A stretch of 64,000 nucleotides of DNA. Origin: Liriodendron chinense. Lineage: Eukaryota > Streptophyta > Magnoliopsida > Magnoliales > Magnoliaceae. Both the position numbers and the translations under genes were made by a program. The stretch lies in assembly GCA_003013855.2 (NCBI GenBank), contig PVNU02000916.1, forward strand, positions 620,001 through 684,000, written 5' to 3'. Position 1 is the first letter of the stretch; every line of letters starts with the position of its first letter. Positions 45,030 through 57,916 of this stretch are shown one piece after another. Below the pieces are notes generated by a model that saw only the letters and a list, made by a program, of their open reading frames with translations, was not told the origin of the DNA and ran no database searches.

Positions 45030-47900
45030 AAAATTACTGAAACGTAGATGGTGATTGATTGTTATTAGATGGGAATTGACAGTTAGCTCCAGATACATTA
45101 GAAGTCTAGTGCCTGAAAAAAAAAAAAACAATAATGAAAACTTCAATAAGCATAAATTATATGAATGTCATAATTAATATTCTAAAACTATTAAAGTAAA
45201 TCTCACTTTCACTTGAGATCCAACGATAGAAGAGTTTTGTTGAAACATGATAACATTAGGAAACTGATATCAATTTTGAGCATATGGTATATTGATGGAT
45301 CCACTAGGGCCAGGAGTGTAGCCCATCATCGCACGAGCTCTAGTTGATAATCCAAAAGGACGGCCCATCGGAATATGTGACCCCTAATATAGGACAAAAA
45401 GGATTAGAAAATTTAACAACAATAATATCTGATATGACAAGATTTAAAAATAAGTTGTTAATAATACCTGACTAAAGTGATTGAATTGAGATAATATAAA
45501 TGGATAAGGTGAATGTAGAAACTGAGAGTGCATGATGTTTGGTGCTTGGGCATTTTCCTATCTTTCTTGATTTACTTGTGGCTGAACAGGTTTAGTACGA
45601 GATCTTTTCTTCCCAGCTTTATCTAGCGGATTTTTAAATGCACGACGATTACCTCCAACTTTAGGCTTTACTTTTACTTTAACCCCATTTATAGTTTGTG
45701 AACCCAGACTATCAACATAAATGATATCCTTTTCTTTTTACTCAGAACGTAGGCTTTCAATATCCACACTTTCTACTTGCTCAGTACATGCATGTTCAGT
45801 ACATATACTTTCAAACGGCTCATAGTGTGCACCATTAGTATCTAAACTTTCCGTGGGCTCATCACGTTCATTATCTACACTTTCATTATCCACTTTAGGC
45901 GGCTTTACTGGAGGTTCTTTAATATTTTTCACATATTCCATCACTTCATCATGAAATTTATCGCATATCTATCAATAAATTTAAACACCTCATCATGTTC
46001 CTCGGCCATTGCTGCAATTTTAAGAAGCTTGCGACACAAAGAATTGTATCGCTTACCTGAAGCGATATTACAATCATCTTGTACTGTTAACCTAGTATGA
46101 TTCCTAGCAAAAACCAACTTTACATCTTGTTACTATCTCTCTATAATATAACGAGGAGGGAGTACTTTTTCATTATAATAAGCTAAAACTTTCAATGCAT
46201 GACTACATAAGATTCCCACAAACTCAAACTTCTTGCAACTGCACGTCATTGTATTGTCTAAAGAGTTGAATATGACAGTACGCCCTTCATCTTCATCATT
46301 ATGAGTAACTCGAAACTCTGTAATCATGCCAAATTCACCACAATTATAAATTAATGACTAAGAAATTTATTATATTTATCTTGAAACATCCCAAACACTT
46401 TTGGAGTATAAACCTTTGCCGCTTCCTTCAACATCGCAACATTAACAAACATTACTAGAGTACTTTGTCTCATTTTAAAATCAGCTACGGATTCCTCATA
46501 TCGATGATCAGCTAGTACCCATTCATATTGAGTGAGAAATGCAAGAGATTGTGCTTGGAGTTAAGATATTTTTTCAAAAGACTATTCATACTCTCACTCC
46601 ATTGCGTACTCTTCATGTCACCACAAAATGTATTTCTTCTATAAACCAAAGCCCATTTTTCCCTTTGTTTAAATAGATCTTGTAACCACTTGTTGTACGT
46701 TAAATCATACTTCTCGAGCATTTTATTCCATGCAGTTAAAAACTCTTCCTCATCCTCATAATCATATACGCACATACTAAAATCATGTTTAAAACATTTT
46801 GAGGCACTGAATAAATGACTGAGGTGCTTGACAGCATTTTGAAAAATTATGCCAGATACATAAACGATGATGTGTTTCCGACATCACTGAAGCTATTGCA
46901 TTAGCCATTGCGGCATCTTGATCTGTTAGTATTGTCTTTGGTTGTTTTCCAAACATCACACTTAAAAATGTTTCAAACAACTACTTAAAAGATTCGATAG
47001 TTTCATCGTATAATAAAGCCGCACCAAATATTACAGTTTGCTTATGATGATTTACCCCAATAAATGGGGTAAATGGGGTAAATGGTCGTCCATAATTATT
47101 TGTTCTCTATGTGGTATCAAAGCAAACCACATCCCCAAAAACGTTATAGTCTGATATTGACTTCCCATCTACCCAGAATATGTTCATGATCAAATCATCT
47201 TCATCTACTTGTATTGCATAAAAGAAAGATGGATCCTCTACTTTTCTTTTCTGCAAATACTCTAAAATGGCTCTTGCATCACCTTTTGACATCGTTTTCA
47301 TCCGCTTCCTCCATAAGTAATTTCTATAATCACTGAGAGAGAAACCCAAATTCTCCCGACCTCCATGCTGTCTACTTAAATATTCATAAGATTGTTTAGG
47401 TTTTAGCCCCGAATCATCTGCGATACCCACATCAACTTTTTTATCATTAGTCAAACCTCTTTGTGACCTTAACGTGTGTACCTTTGATGGTGTGACAATC
47501 TCGTGGTTATGCTCTGACACAAACTTGGTAATTCTAAACTTTCCATTCGCTTAAAGGTTGATGGTCATGCATGCTAGACAACTAGTTCTTGTAATCGGAC
47601 GAGTGAACTTTCGATCATGGATATCTTTTTTTTTCACATCTTTGACCCTCTTTAGAACAAAAACTTTCTTTTAACTAAGATACCATTATTTAATTTTTTG
47701 GTACCTGACTTTTGAACACTAAACCCTATCTTCTTAGCATATTTATTGTAAAACTCATATGCCATCTCGTCGGAAGCAAATTCCATTCCGATTTTTGGTT
47801 GTTCATCTAGCTTCATTCTCTACCAGCATGCTTCTTGATCATTCATTTCAATATTAAATTCTGACCTTCGACATGGTTGAGATAATGCTTGACTCTCCAT
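45030..47900 (-). pseudogene. FAR1-related / MULE transposase-type gene (FRS-like), decayed
   Basis: The ATG at 47900 opens 'MESQALSQPCRRSEF', followed after a stop by 'IGMEFASDEMAYEFYNKYAK', the FAR1 DNA-binding (WRKY-GCM1 type) domain. The central part has the MULE transposase core: 'VVCFDTT' (first Asp, about 47110), 'ILTDQDAAMANAI' (second Asp, about 46930), 'HHRLCIWH', and 'STQWSESMNSLL' (Glu). 'CSCKKFEFVGILCSH' at about 46225 is the SWIM zinc finger. A basic, Pro/Gln-rich tail and further small 3' exons ('MGRPFGLSTRARAMMGYTPG' near 45350, 'SNNNQSPSTFQ' then TAA near 45040) look spliced. Several stops and frameshifts break it. FRS proteins are domesticated MULE transposases acting in light signalling; whether this was a host FRS gene or a Jittery-like transposon is not decided, as I found no terminal inverted repeats. 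Confidence 0.85.
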
Positions 47901-48824
47901 GGTTGAGAAAATGATCTAAAAATTGCAAAGCAAAATAACAATCAACAAGATGTGTGCATTCATATATATGAGATGTGTGCATCGATGAGATAATATCTCC
48001 TAAAATGAGAAAATTTTCAATTTCACTAAGTTACTTTAGAAATTACACTTCGACAACTTTATTTAAAGGGTGTTTGGATGAATGAGAATTCTAATTAGCG
48101 ATTTTAATTAGAAATTTTTTTAAATATAAAAATTCCCAAATAATGAAAATTTGATTCATAACAATACATTTAAACCAAAAGAAAATTCTCTAATCAATAA
48201 CCTGACATAGAAACTTTTATAGATTTCAATCAGAAAAATTCCTAAATTTTTAATTTAAAAGAAAATTCTTCAATTAAGCTCTCTAAATAGGAATTTCAAT
48301 TAGGAAAAAAATGCTTAATGTGAAAAATCCTCACACTTAAAGTTCTTGCTTTGTACAATCTTTCTTTTTTTTTTAAGAAAGATAATTTTATAATCATAAA
48401 TATTTAGAAAAGCATTCTTTCTTGTATTTTTCTTTTTATATTTAAATCTTATTAGGTGGTGGTTCATTATAGTTAGATTTGATTCAAGCTATGATTAAAT
48501 TTGATTAATCTGTGATTAATTGTAATCTTCCTAATTCAGGACTCTCCTCCTATATAAATTTAATAATATTTTCTATAAAATACATGTGTGAGAAAGAAAA
48601 TTCTATAAAATACATGTATGAGAAATAAGAAAAAGGTTTTTTTTTTCATTTTTTATGGTTCTTAAATTTATGATAAACCAATCTAAAAGGGAGGGGGGGG
48701 GGGAAGCTATATGAAAAAAATCTTAAAGTTAGCCGGGGTTTTTATAATTAAAGTTAATATGGAAGAAAAAAAAATTAATATTAAAAAAAAAAAAAACCTG
48801 TGTTAGGCTTGCTCCTGCTGCCAC

Positions 48825-48872
<48 letters not shown>

Positions 48873-48935
48873 AGAGAGAACGTGATCTCTCCTCTCACCG
48901 GGTAGAGGGGAAATCGGATTGAGTTACTATCTCAT
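47901..48935. other. AT-rich upstream region with microsatellite
   Basis: This could hold the promoter of the FRS-like gene, but I see no clear TATA box. A GA run lies at about 48831-48865 and a G run at about 48696-48704. The phrase 'aaagggtgtttggatg' at 48064 resembles one MITE end without a partner. Confidence 0.4.
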
Positions 48936-49425
48936 CCTACTGATTAAACTTAGTTGGGTCCACTGTAAATGCATGTGGTTTATCTACACCGTCAATCCAT
49001 TTTTCCAGCTCATATAAGGGTTTGAAACCAAAATTGAAGCATATCCAAAATTCAGGTGGACCATACCACAGGAAATAGTGGGTATAATGATTCCCACCGT
49101 TGAAACCTTTCGAGGGCCCGTAGTGATGTTTATTTGTCATCCAATCTGTTCACAAGATCATGCAGACATTGATGACGGGAAAAAACAAATATCAGCTTGA
49201 TCCAAAACTTCCGTGGCCCCCAAGAATTTGTCAATGGAACACATTCAATTCACACTTTTTCCTGTGGTGTGGTCCACAGATTAATTTTATATGATTCATT
49301 TTTTTGTCTCAAGCCATAAAATTATTTGTTAAAGTGGATGAACAAATTAGATAAAATGCATTAATCACAGTGGACCACATAGAGTTTATTGCTAAGTGTA
49401 TTGTGTTCGTACACAATCCGCTTCC
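48936..49425. repeat. Foldback-family repeat
   Basis: The two halves are inverted relative to each other. 'gtttatctacaccgtcaatcc' and 'ggtggaccataccacaggaa' on the left pair with 'cctgtggtgtggtccaca' and 'gtggaccacat' on the right. The centre near 49150 has 'gttcacaagatcatgcagac'. The 67-codon frame on the minus strand is part of this repeat. Confidence 0.65.
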
Positions 49426-50414
49426 TTACAAGGGAGAGGAAGAGACGGCATGCGTATGGAGAGAGAAACGGCCATTAGACGATGCCGTTTCTCACGTGTG
49501 AATGTCTAGCACATATGCCTCTAACTGGACGAATAGCAGTGCGCCACGTCGGGATCCCACTGACTTCGCTAGTTCCGGGGTCTCACCTAAGTCACGCCCG
49601 GAAGAAGGGGGGTGAGGGTATGCACTTCCCTCCCTTTTTATAATCTCTCTCTTTTTTTTATTTATTATTGTAATTAATGAAGGCATTGAGGGGGAATGGG
49701 GTGACATGGGGAAGAGCATGGGTGTCATCATTGCACCCCTTTTTCTTTGTTTTATTTTATTTGATTTATTTGATTTTGTTTTATTCTCTTAATACATTTA
49801 ATGAGGATGGGAAGGACGAGTGATGCAATAATGAGGGCGGTTGCCTAGTACAACGTACAGTGGGCCCCACATAAGTGTGTAGAAACTAAGGTTTTCTATC
49901 AAAGGGCTATAACTTTGTGCTCAAGTATCCGATTGATCTGCGGTTTTTGCTGATGTGACCGCAGTGACTACGCGGTCAACATGATAAAGTTTCAAGGTCA
50001 TCCGAGATAAGTCACTAGGGTCTGACACTAGGTACTCAAGGGCTCCACGTATGGGTCATCGAAGGTGTCGATCGAGAAGCATGTGTTATGTGTGCTCTGA
50101 CTGTGTTACATATGACCGAGGTCTCACAATCTACCTTCCTAACAAAAGTTTCTTTCAGGTTGGGATTCTAAAAACACTGTCTTATGTGTGATTTTACGAT
50201 CCATTTAAAGAAAAGAATAATTTAAGAGAACATCTAAGTATTTGAAGACTAGGGTGTTAAATCTATGGTGGAGTCCAGGGGTGTTTTGGTAGCAGTCTTG
50301 GCCTTCTTCCTGCCCTTAACCATGTTTGCTTAGGGATGGGTATTGAATGCTAGGGTTTAAGAGGTGAGAACACGAGTCGTGAGTTTGATTCCTATAAATG
50401 GTGACGCCAACTAT
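49426..50414. other. Unclassified sequence beside an LTR candidate
   Basis: No protein match is seen. If the LTR at 50415 is real and minus-oriented, this would be its leader and interior; a short minus-strand frame 'MVKGRKKAKTATKTPLDSTI' near 50320 is the only protein-like piece. An in-frame stop soon follows. Confidence 0.3.
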
Positions 50415-51020
50415 TGTCGCACGATTTTGGACAATGGATTTGGATGGCTAGGATTTGTCACACGACCTTTAATCTGCATGTCAAAGCTCCTTTCGTCCAC
50501 TGGACCTGGGGGGAAAAAGAGAGACAAAGCAGAGGCAGGTACCGTTGTGTGGAGGGGAGCTCTCTGATGCTTAAGTTAGGTCTAGGAATTAAGAAAGATT
50601 AGGGTTTAAAACCTTAGATTATTCGTTACCTTTAAGGTGTAGATCCAAGCTATATTTATAGAGGGTTGGAGACAGTTTGGAGAAATGGATTCTACTAGGA
50701 TATATCGATAGAGTCCCGTTAGAGGAAAGATTTTCTCTCGCGATCGTATCGAGGAGATCTTTTTGGAGAAGATAGTATACTTGGGAGTATTTGGACCTTC
50801 CGTAAATATCACGGACCGACTCTGGGTGGTCAGTTGGTCTTATACTGAATCTGACTACTCTGGGGCTGAGTTGGGTGGTTAGCCTGTTGTCTGCCGATCC
50901 TGGGTGGTCAATCTCAACAAGGTGCGAGCTGCGAGATGGTCTGTAGGTTGGGCTGTCGGGAATGGGCTTCCTCGTGGTTCATGGGCCAGGGCCCGGCTCG
51001 GTCGGAATATCCACATAACA
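50415..51020 (-). mobile_element. Candidate LTR (minus) with TATA box
   Basis: The block has ends TGTCGCACG and CCACATAACA, giving TG..CA termini on the minus strand (TGTTATGTGG to CGTGCGACA). The minus strand has CTATAAATATAGC at about 50651-50663. Directly outside the left end the minus strand reads TTGGCGTCACC, a plausible but unconventional primer binding site. No second LTR was found, so this is a candidate only. The overlapping frames 50364-51176 are not credible genes. Confidence 0.4.
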
Positions 51021-51430
51021 GGTGTATCCCGGACTATGGAGCCCACTGCGATGTATGTGTCTTATGTCCATGCCGTCCATCCGTTTCAGCCTATCATTTT
51101 AGGCATGAGCCAAAAAATTGAGTTATACCCAAATCTCAAGTGGACGTATCAGACCATAGTAAACAATGACGATTGACCTTTAAAAACTTCCAGTGATCCA
51201 CGAAAGTTTTCGATCAAGTTGATAGTTGCATTTTCCTTTCATCCGGTCTGTATGACCTTACCAATAGGCTGTATGAAGTTTTTAGTGGTGGGCGTTCAAT
51301 CACAATGGTTTCTTTTCATATGGTTTACTTGAGATCGGGATCTGCTACATTTTTTGGATGATGGCCCACCGTGATGTATCTGTTTATCCACTCTGTCCAT
51401 TCCCCATCTAATACATACTGAGCTCGGCTG
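51021..51430. repeat. Foldback-family repeat
   Basis: It begins 'gcccactgcgatgtatgtgt' and ends '...gatggcccaccgtgatgtatc'. Arms include 'ccatccgtttcagcctatcattttagg' on the left and 'tttttggatgatggcccacc' on the right. It lies next to the LTR candidate. Confidence 0.55.
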
Positions 51431-51710
51431 CATTAAATGCACCTAGGATTAAAACGAGATGATGGAATGGATGGACGGCACGAATGCAAGACAAATACAT
51501 TAATCAAGATCCACCGACCTAACCCGGATCCGGAATACACTGAAGCGGCGCCCTTATCTCTCTACGTGTCAAAAATGCATACAAGCAATGTATTAAGTGA
51601 AACGCACCACTCGAAACCCTCTTTGAAAAACTTTCAAATATCAAGATAAGCCACGTGAAATAAAACAGTTGCGGCGGAACTCGTCCTGCCCCAGCCTGGA
51701 CGGACTGGGG

Positions 51711-52212
51711 AGCGGATTGCCTGTCACCCTGGGCACACAGATATTTTTGTGTCCTAGGCTGTGGGGTCCACAGAGATGTCCGGAACGGATCTACTCTGTC
51801 CATCTTTTTTGAAATGCCACAATAGAACAGGATTCTAAAAATCATGCAAACCCAACAATCAGGCGGGCCACAACAACCAAACAGTGGGAACAACAGCTTC
51901 CACCGTCCAAACCTTTTGAAGTTGACCATGATGTTTATATGCCATTCAAACTATTCATAAAATTATTACTAGTTAGATAAACTGTAGGAACAAATATGAT
52001 ACAACTTCTGTTACCGCAAGTAGTTCAATCCCCGAGTTTTTGTGTGGTATGGACCACATGAGTTACGTATCTGCCTGATTTTTAAAATCCTGTTCTATTG
52101 TGGTATTTCAAAACAAATAGGCAGAGTGGATTTGTCACAGACTTCTCTATGGGCCCCACATAGATCTAGACAGAGATATCTATGTATCCGGGGGCACCGG
52201 CAATCTGGTCCG
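51711..52212. mobile_element. About 500-bp foldback element with long inverted arms
   Basis: The left arm starts GGATTGCCTGTCACCC; the right arm, reverse-complemented, starts AGATTGCCGGTGCCCC. The arms stay alignable for more than 150 bases, including 'gccacaatagaacaggattc' (51817) against 'atcctgttctattgtggta' (52087). The centre is near 51960. No clear target duplication was found. The frames at 51519-51929 and 52042-52236 are the two arms read as protein, hence their matching peptides. Confidence 0.7.
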
Positions 52213-52259
52213 ACGGTCTCAGAGTGGATTAGCTGAGACCGTGGCTTCACCCAAGACGG

Positions 52260-52559
52260 GCACTTACCGTGGGGTTACCATGGAACCCACCTTGATGTAT
52301 GTATTATTTATCCCGCCTTCCATCCATTTTTCCATATCATTTTATGACATTATCCAAAAAATTAAAACAGATCTAATCATTAGGTGGACATACTAGAAGA
52401 AATAATGTTGACTGACCATTAACGGGCCACAAAAGTTTTGGATCAAGCAAATATTTGTTCATCTAAGCTTATGTGCCCTTATCAATAGATTAGATGGTAA
52501 ATAAACACCATTGAATCATTAAGATGTGTCATAAAAAGTTTTTAATGGTAAGCTAGTCA
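52260..52559. repeat. Foldback-family repeat split by a copia insertion
   Basis: The left arm and centre lie here; the end of the right arm ('atcaccactatttcttatgg') resumes at 59040 after the copia element. The arms pair 'agaagaaataatgttgactg' with the rejoined right side. The rejoined repeat confirms the insertion point at AGTCA. Confidence 0.7.
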
Positions 52560-52936
52560 TGTTGGATTTAATTGCTGAAAACAGTAGATTAAAAATCGAG
52601 AACAGAATTAAAATAATAAATTAAAGAGGTAAAGAACTTATATATTTGATTCGAGGCATGACTGAGTCACTTGGCTTGAAACCAAATCTGCCCTCCTTGG
52701 GTTGCGTCCCAAATGCAACAGGATTTCTTGGACAGTTGGCCTCCATGATACAACGATTATTGCCCAGTCCCAACGGTGCACACGCTGTACACGGGCTCGA
52801 ACCAGCGTGCAGAACTTAAACCCGAAGTGATTGACTCGCTTGCAAACTCAGTTAACAAAACAACAATGAACCAGAGAGGATTTTGAAGAACCAGAAGGAA
52901 AACTTGATTTTATTGATAAAAATGGATTAGATGATA

Positions 52937-52952
52937 GGTCTATATATAGACC
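52937..52952. promoter_or_regulatory. Palindromic TATA-box motif in the copia LTR
   Basis: GGTCTATATATAGACC is a perfect 16-bp palindrome in the 3' LTR. The 5' LTR keeps 'agtctatatatagacc' at about 58461-58476. It is the only TATA-like motif in the LTR and can be read in either direction. Confidence 0.55.
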
Positions 52953-53484
52953 GAGATTAGGTGCCTGAAGCACTGTTTCAAATGGGTTAGGTCCGTTGGG
53001 TTTAAACCCAACAAGAGCGACCACCCGAACAGATGTATCTATCTGGTTTGAAAATTCGAGCAAAAAGATAGGTGCGAGCATGCTCACGGAAAACCGTTTA
53101 GCACCAGTGTACTCTCAATCCCACATAGACCCGGACCCGGACTCGGACCCGCTTCTCGGTCCGAGCCTGGCCGGCACCGGCGACGGCGAGGGCAAGGCTC
53201 GGCTCAGCCGGCGGGCGCGCGAGCGCGTGTGGTCAATGGCATAGATTTGAGCTAATGGCATAGCCCCCCATCGAACCAAATTCACGTACCTCCTGAGAAG
53301 GAGCTCAAGGGGCTCAAGCCCAATTCCAAAACTCCATCTTATAACCTTAAGATTTCCATTGTTCATTTCCAATGTAGGACTAAAAGTAGCACCAAAAGAC
53401 AAAACCTTTTTTCGAAAGAAAAACATGGAGGGAAATCCAGATTTGAAATACTTTTCAATTTTAAAATTCTTTTAAAATACAACA

Positions 53485-54120
53485 ATCCCCCGCATGTCTC
53501 AAATTCAAAACACTTCGGTATCAGTTAGAAAAGTAATAGTGTCAATGTCTATCCGACTTTAATCGACATTTAGAATAAGCAGGACAGGTTTACAAAAATC
53601 AGGTGACTATCGATCTTTAACTTGACCCTTTAAGCGTAAATAGCCATACATGTCACCACACAACTTTTCGGCTACAGCTGGCTCTGCGGTTTGATGCCAT
53701 TTTGGCCATGCACCTTTACCTGGATTTTCATAAGTGCTCTAGAGAAACGGCCTATATATTCTCATAGGAAGCGGCCCCACTTCTACACTCATATAGGTGA
53801 ATTCCATTCCAATTTAGATGGCAACTGAATACACACCATTGATGGTCATGGATTCATTAAGAGTTCAAAAACTCATCCCCTCACACGTTGCTATTTGCAC
53901 TGCCTACACCATAGGAAGGGGCAAGTTTTCTACAGTGCTTCCCAGTCTCCTAGTGTCTTGTTGTTTACCCATTGAACCTATCGCATGAGATCTCCACTTG
54001 TATAGGTTAGGTTGCCTACACTAGTAGCTCATTTGGTTAGGCTCAGCCCCATTCCCTTCGATGTTTCCATGGCTAATCCTTTAGATAGTCCTTTGGTCAG
54101 AGGATCTGCCAGATTCTTTT
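53485..54120 (-). other. 3' non-coding part of the copia element
   Basis: This runs from the end of RNase H to the polypurine tract. It contains the phrase 'ctcatataggtgaattcc', which has a close counterpart at 61550 in the next copia element and shows the two are related. Confidence 0.55.
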
Positions 54121-54121
54121 C

Positions 54122-55560
54122 TTATTTTATGAAGTTAATAGCTATGACTCCATCATTCAACAAATGTCTCACAATGTTATGTTGCAGTTTAATATGTCTA
54201 CTTTTGCCATTGTATATCTTACTCTTGGCCTTGGCAATAGCTGCTTGACAGTCACGATGTATAGAAATAGTAGATACATGTTTTGGCCACAACGGTATAT
54301 CTGTTAACAAATTTTTAAGTCATTCAGCTTCTGAGCCTACTTTTTCTAAAGCGACAAACTCAGACTCCATAGTAGACCGAGCAATACAAATCTGTTTAGT
54401 AGATTTCCAGGATATTGCACCTCTACCAAAAGTAAAAACATATCCACTTGTGAATTTTGTTTCATCTGAATCAGTGATCCAATTGACATCACTGTATCCT
54501 TCTAATACATGAGGATAACCTGTATGACAAATGCCATATGCAATAGTACTTTTTAGATATTTTAGTACTCTATTCAATACATTCCAATGATCATATCCAG
54601 GATTATGTGTATATCTACTTAGCCTACCTACTGCATATGCAACATCATATCTAGTACAGTTCATCAGATACATTAAGCTACCAATTAATTGAGAATACTC
54701 AAGCTGAGATACACTACTTCCTGTATTCCTTTTGAGATGCACAGCATGATCATATGGTGTACTAACAGGTAAACAGTCAAAGTGATTCAACCTTTTTAGT
54801 ATTTTCTCAACGTAGCGAGATTAAGACAAAATAATATTATCATCTTTTCTAATTACCTGAATACCTAATATTATACTTGCTTCTCTTAGGTATTTCATAT
54901 CAAAGTTAGAAGACAAGAGCTGTTTAGTTGAATTAACTAGCTCAACATTAATTCCAAATATAAGCATATCGTCAACATATAAACAGATTATCACACCATC
55001 ATTATCAGTGAATTTGCTATATACACATCTATCCACATCATTAACAAGATATCCATTTGATTTTAAGACATTGTCAAATTTTTCATTTCATTGTTTAGGA
55101 GCTTATTTCAAGCCATATAAAGATTTAATTAGTATACAAACTTTGTGTTCTTTTCCAAGAGTTATATAACCCTCAAGTTGTTCCATGTAGATTTTTTCTT
55201 CTAATTCTCCATTTAGAAAAGCTGTTTTAACATCCATTTGATGTACTACTAGCTTGTATATAGATGTGATTGCTACTAATATCCTGATCGTTGTAATTCT
55301 AGTTACAGGTGAATAGGTATCAAAGTAATCGTATCATTCTATTTGTTTAAAGCCTTTTGCGACTAATCTAGACTTAAACTTATCAATAGATCCATATGGT
55401 TTAAGATTCTTTTTAAACACCCATTTACACCCTATAGGTTTGTTCCCAGGAGGAAGATCTACAAGTTCCCAAGTATTATTAGATATAATCGACTCTAATT
55501 CATCTTTTATAGCTTCTCTCCATAATGATCATCAAGAGAGTTAATGACTTCTGAATAGGT
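54122..55560 (-). pseudogene. Copia reverse transcriptase and RNase H, decayed
   Basis: Pieces in order are 'LNGELEEKIYMEQLEG' (about 55200), 'GVIICLYVDDMLIFG' with the catalytic YVDD (54990-54950), and 'SQLEYSQLIGSLMYLMNC' (about 54700). RNase H follows with 'LEGYSDVNWITDSDETK', 'SWKSTKQICIARSTMESEF' and 'AKSKIYNGKSRHIKL'. RNase H Asp and Glu residues appear preserved, but the RT is split by at least one stop and two frameshifts. It copies retroelement RNA into DNA in the intact family. Confidence 0.85.
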
Positions 55561-55683
55561 CTTAGGATCATCTTCTAATAAGAAGGTAAAGAACCCATCT
55601 CATAGGTTGGTTTCCTTACGAGCTCTCGTGCTCCTTGTAGGTTCTGGTTCTACTTCACAACTAATATCTATACTTTTACTTGT

Positions 55684-56591
55684 TCAAGCAACATTTTCTC
55701 CATTAATATCTTTTATTTCTATGGATCTAGACTTTATAGGAAAGACATTTTCTAGAAATTCTGCATCTCTAACTTCTATAATAGTGTTTGGATCTAGAAT
55801 GTTATCCTTAAATTTCAAGACTAGAAACCTATATACTGTACTATTTTCTGCATATCCTATAAACACACAATCAGATATTTTACGACCTAGTTTTCTTTTC
55901 TTGGTTTCAGGTAACCCTACTTTAGCTAGACACCCCCATACTTTAAGGTGTTTGTAACTAGGGGTATGATTTTTTCACAATTCATATGGTGTCTTACCAG
56001 TCTTCTTATGGGGTTTTTTTTATTCTGAATATAACAAGCAGATAGTATGGCTTCTCCCCACATATTTAGGGGCAAACCAGAACTATTTAACATAGCGTTC
56101 ATCATATCTTTCAATGTTCTGTTCTTGCATTCAACTATTTTATTTTGTTCTGGTGTGTACGGAGCAGTAGTTTCATGTATTATTCCACTCTTTTCACAAA
56201 GTTCTCGAAACTGTGAAGATTCATACTCACCTCCTCTATCTGACCTATGTCTTCTAATAATCTTACTAAGTTGATTTTTAACTTCTATTTTATACTTAGT
56301 GAATGATTCTAAGGCTTCATCTTTGTTCCTTAGAAGATATACTTTAGTGTATCTAGAATATTCATTTATAAATGTCACATAGTATCTTTTGCCTCTTCTA
56401 GACATGTGATTCCTAAAATCACCTAAGTCACTATGTATTAATTCTAATAATTCAGAACTTCTGTTAACAAGTTTAAATGATTTCTTAGCGAACTTGGATT
56501 CTATACAAGTCTCACATTTTCCAACGTTATCAATTGAAATATCAGGTAGTAATCCTATTCGTTTTATTTTTATCAAGGATTCTACATTCAC
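55684..56591 (-). pseudogene. Copia integrase, decayed
   Basis: The 221-codon frame (56591-55926) has a GAG-pre-integrase segment with 'CETCIESKFAKKSF', then the DDE core: 'ELIHSDLGDF' (Asp), 'RSDRGGEYES' (Asp) and 'YTPEQNKIVECKNRTL' (Glu). The C-terminal part continues beyond a frameshift at 55866-55684 ('MFIGYAENSTVYRFL'). All three catalytic acidic residues are present. The zinc-binding N-terminal HHCC part is only partly visible. Confidence 0.85.
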
Positions 56592-56737
56592 GTGGCCTAA
56601 TCTACTATGTCATAATGAAAAAGATTCAACAATATAAGCAGAACTGGATGACTTCTTATTATTATCATATGAAACGTTTACAACAAACAGACCATCATTG
56701 CAGTAACCCTTTCCAATGAAAGTTCCGTTCTTGGTCA

Positions 56738-57061
56738 CTACAAGTTTATCGAATCTATTACTAGTTTAACTCCAACCTTATTGAGCAGCGAACTAGAGAC
56801 CAGATTGCGACAAATATCAGGCACATGTAGCACATTCTTTAGCAACAAAGTCTTTTCTGATGTGAGCTTCAAAAGAATATTTCTTTTTCCAACAATTAGA
56901 GTGGATCGAGCATTTTCCATGAACACTTGTTCTTTATCCCCTGTTGCCTGATAGGAGGTAAACATGCCTCGATCCTTACATATATGCCGAGTTGCCCCAG
57001 TTTCTAATATCCATTCCATATTGTTTACGAGGAACACTTCAGACACTACAACGATAATCAT
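56738..57061 (-). pseudogene. Copia protease region with altered active site
   Basis: The 107-codon frame contains 'WILETGATRHIC' where copia proteases have Asp-Thr/Ser-Gly, so the catalytic Asp is replaced by Glu. It continues 'LKNVLHVPDICRNLVSSSLL', the standard protease-to-integrase linker. Such a change would be expected to abolish aspartic protease activity. Confidence 0.75.
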
Positions 57062-57916
57062 GTCCGGATTTTTTTCAACTTTAGTGAGATTTACTTGTGA
57101 CTTCGTATTCTTTTTCTTAAGCTTACATTGGTTTTCATAATGTCTAGACTTTTTACAATAGTTAAAGGATCATTTCTTCTTGAATTGTCTGTTTATTTTC
57201 TTTTTGAGCCTGCATTCTTTAGAGTGATAACCAGGCTTTCCACAGTTGTAAAAATTTTCTTTCTTTTTGTTATTTTGTACTTAACTTGTTTCTACCAAGT
57301 TAGCCTTAGATATTGATCCGTTTGCATTTTCAATCTGATCCCTGTTTCTGTTGACTTCTTCTATTCTTATATGTACGATTATATTTTCTAAAGAGATACC
57401 GTTTTTCTTGTGCTTCATCCTATTATTATATTCTTTTCGGGAATGAGGTGATTTTTCAATTAGAGTTCCTGATAAGAATACCTCGTTTATTTTCATTCCT
57501 TCAATTATCAGTTCATGTACCAGATTTTGATAATCCTGAATCTGGTTCATGATAGATTTATTATCTGTCATTTCATAATGAAGGAAATTAGCGATAACAT
57601 GTTTCTTAGGACCTGTATCTTCAAGCACATATTTCTTTTCTAATGCAGTCCAAATGTCTTTAGCAGATTCATAAGAAACATATATATCACATAGTTCATT
57701 AGACAAGGTATTTAGAATATAGTGTTTATAATTATTGTCATCTCTAAACTCAGTTTCATTTGTTGGATTAACTGTAAATGAATCCGAAAGAATGTAGAAG
57801 ACCTTTAGAGTTTGCAATGCAAAACTGATCTTTTGTTTCCACTGTTTGAAATTTTGTCTAGCGAACGGTTCGATTTTAGACAGTTCAGTCGTAGGGTTGA
57901 CTGTGATGATGGCCAT
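57062..57916 (-). pseudogene. Copia gag with two zinc-knuckle remnants
   Basis: The ATG at 57916 opens a 211-codon frame ('MAIITVNPTTELSKIEPFAR', then 'NFKQWKQKISFALQ', then 'SAKDIWTALEKKYV', then 'EVNRNRDQIENANG') of the UBN2 gag family. After a stop at 57281 it continues with knuckle-like sequence 'YNCGKPGYHSKECRLKKK' and 'NYCKKSRHYENQCKLKKK', two CCHC-like motifs with the first Cys of one changed. It is otherwise one of the best preserved reading frames in the window. Confidence 0.85.

Noticed and set aside
48064..48080. 'aaagggtgtttggatg' resembling a MITE terminus
   Set aside because: No partner terminus with inverted sequence and target duplication was found nearby.
51519..52236. Two frames with similar peptides on opposite strands, which suggested a duplicated small gene
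   Set aside because: They are the two inverted arms of the foldback element at 51711-52212.
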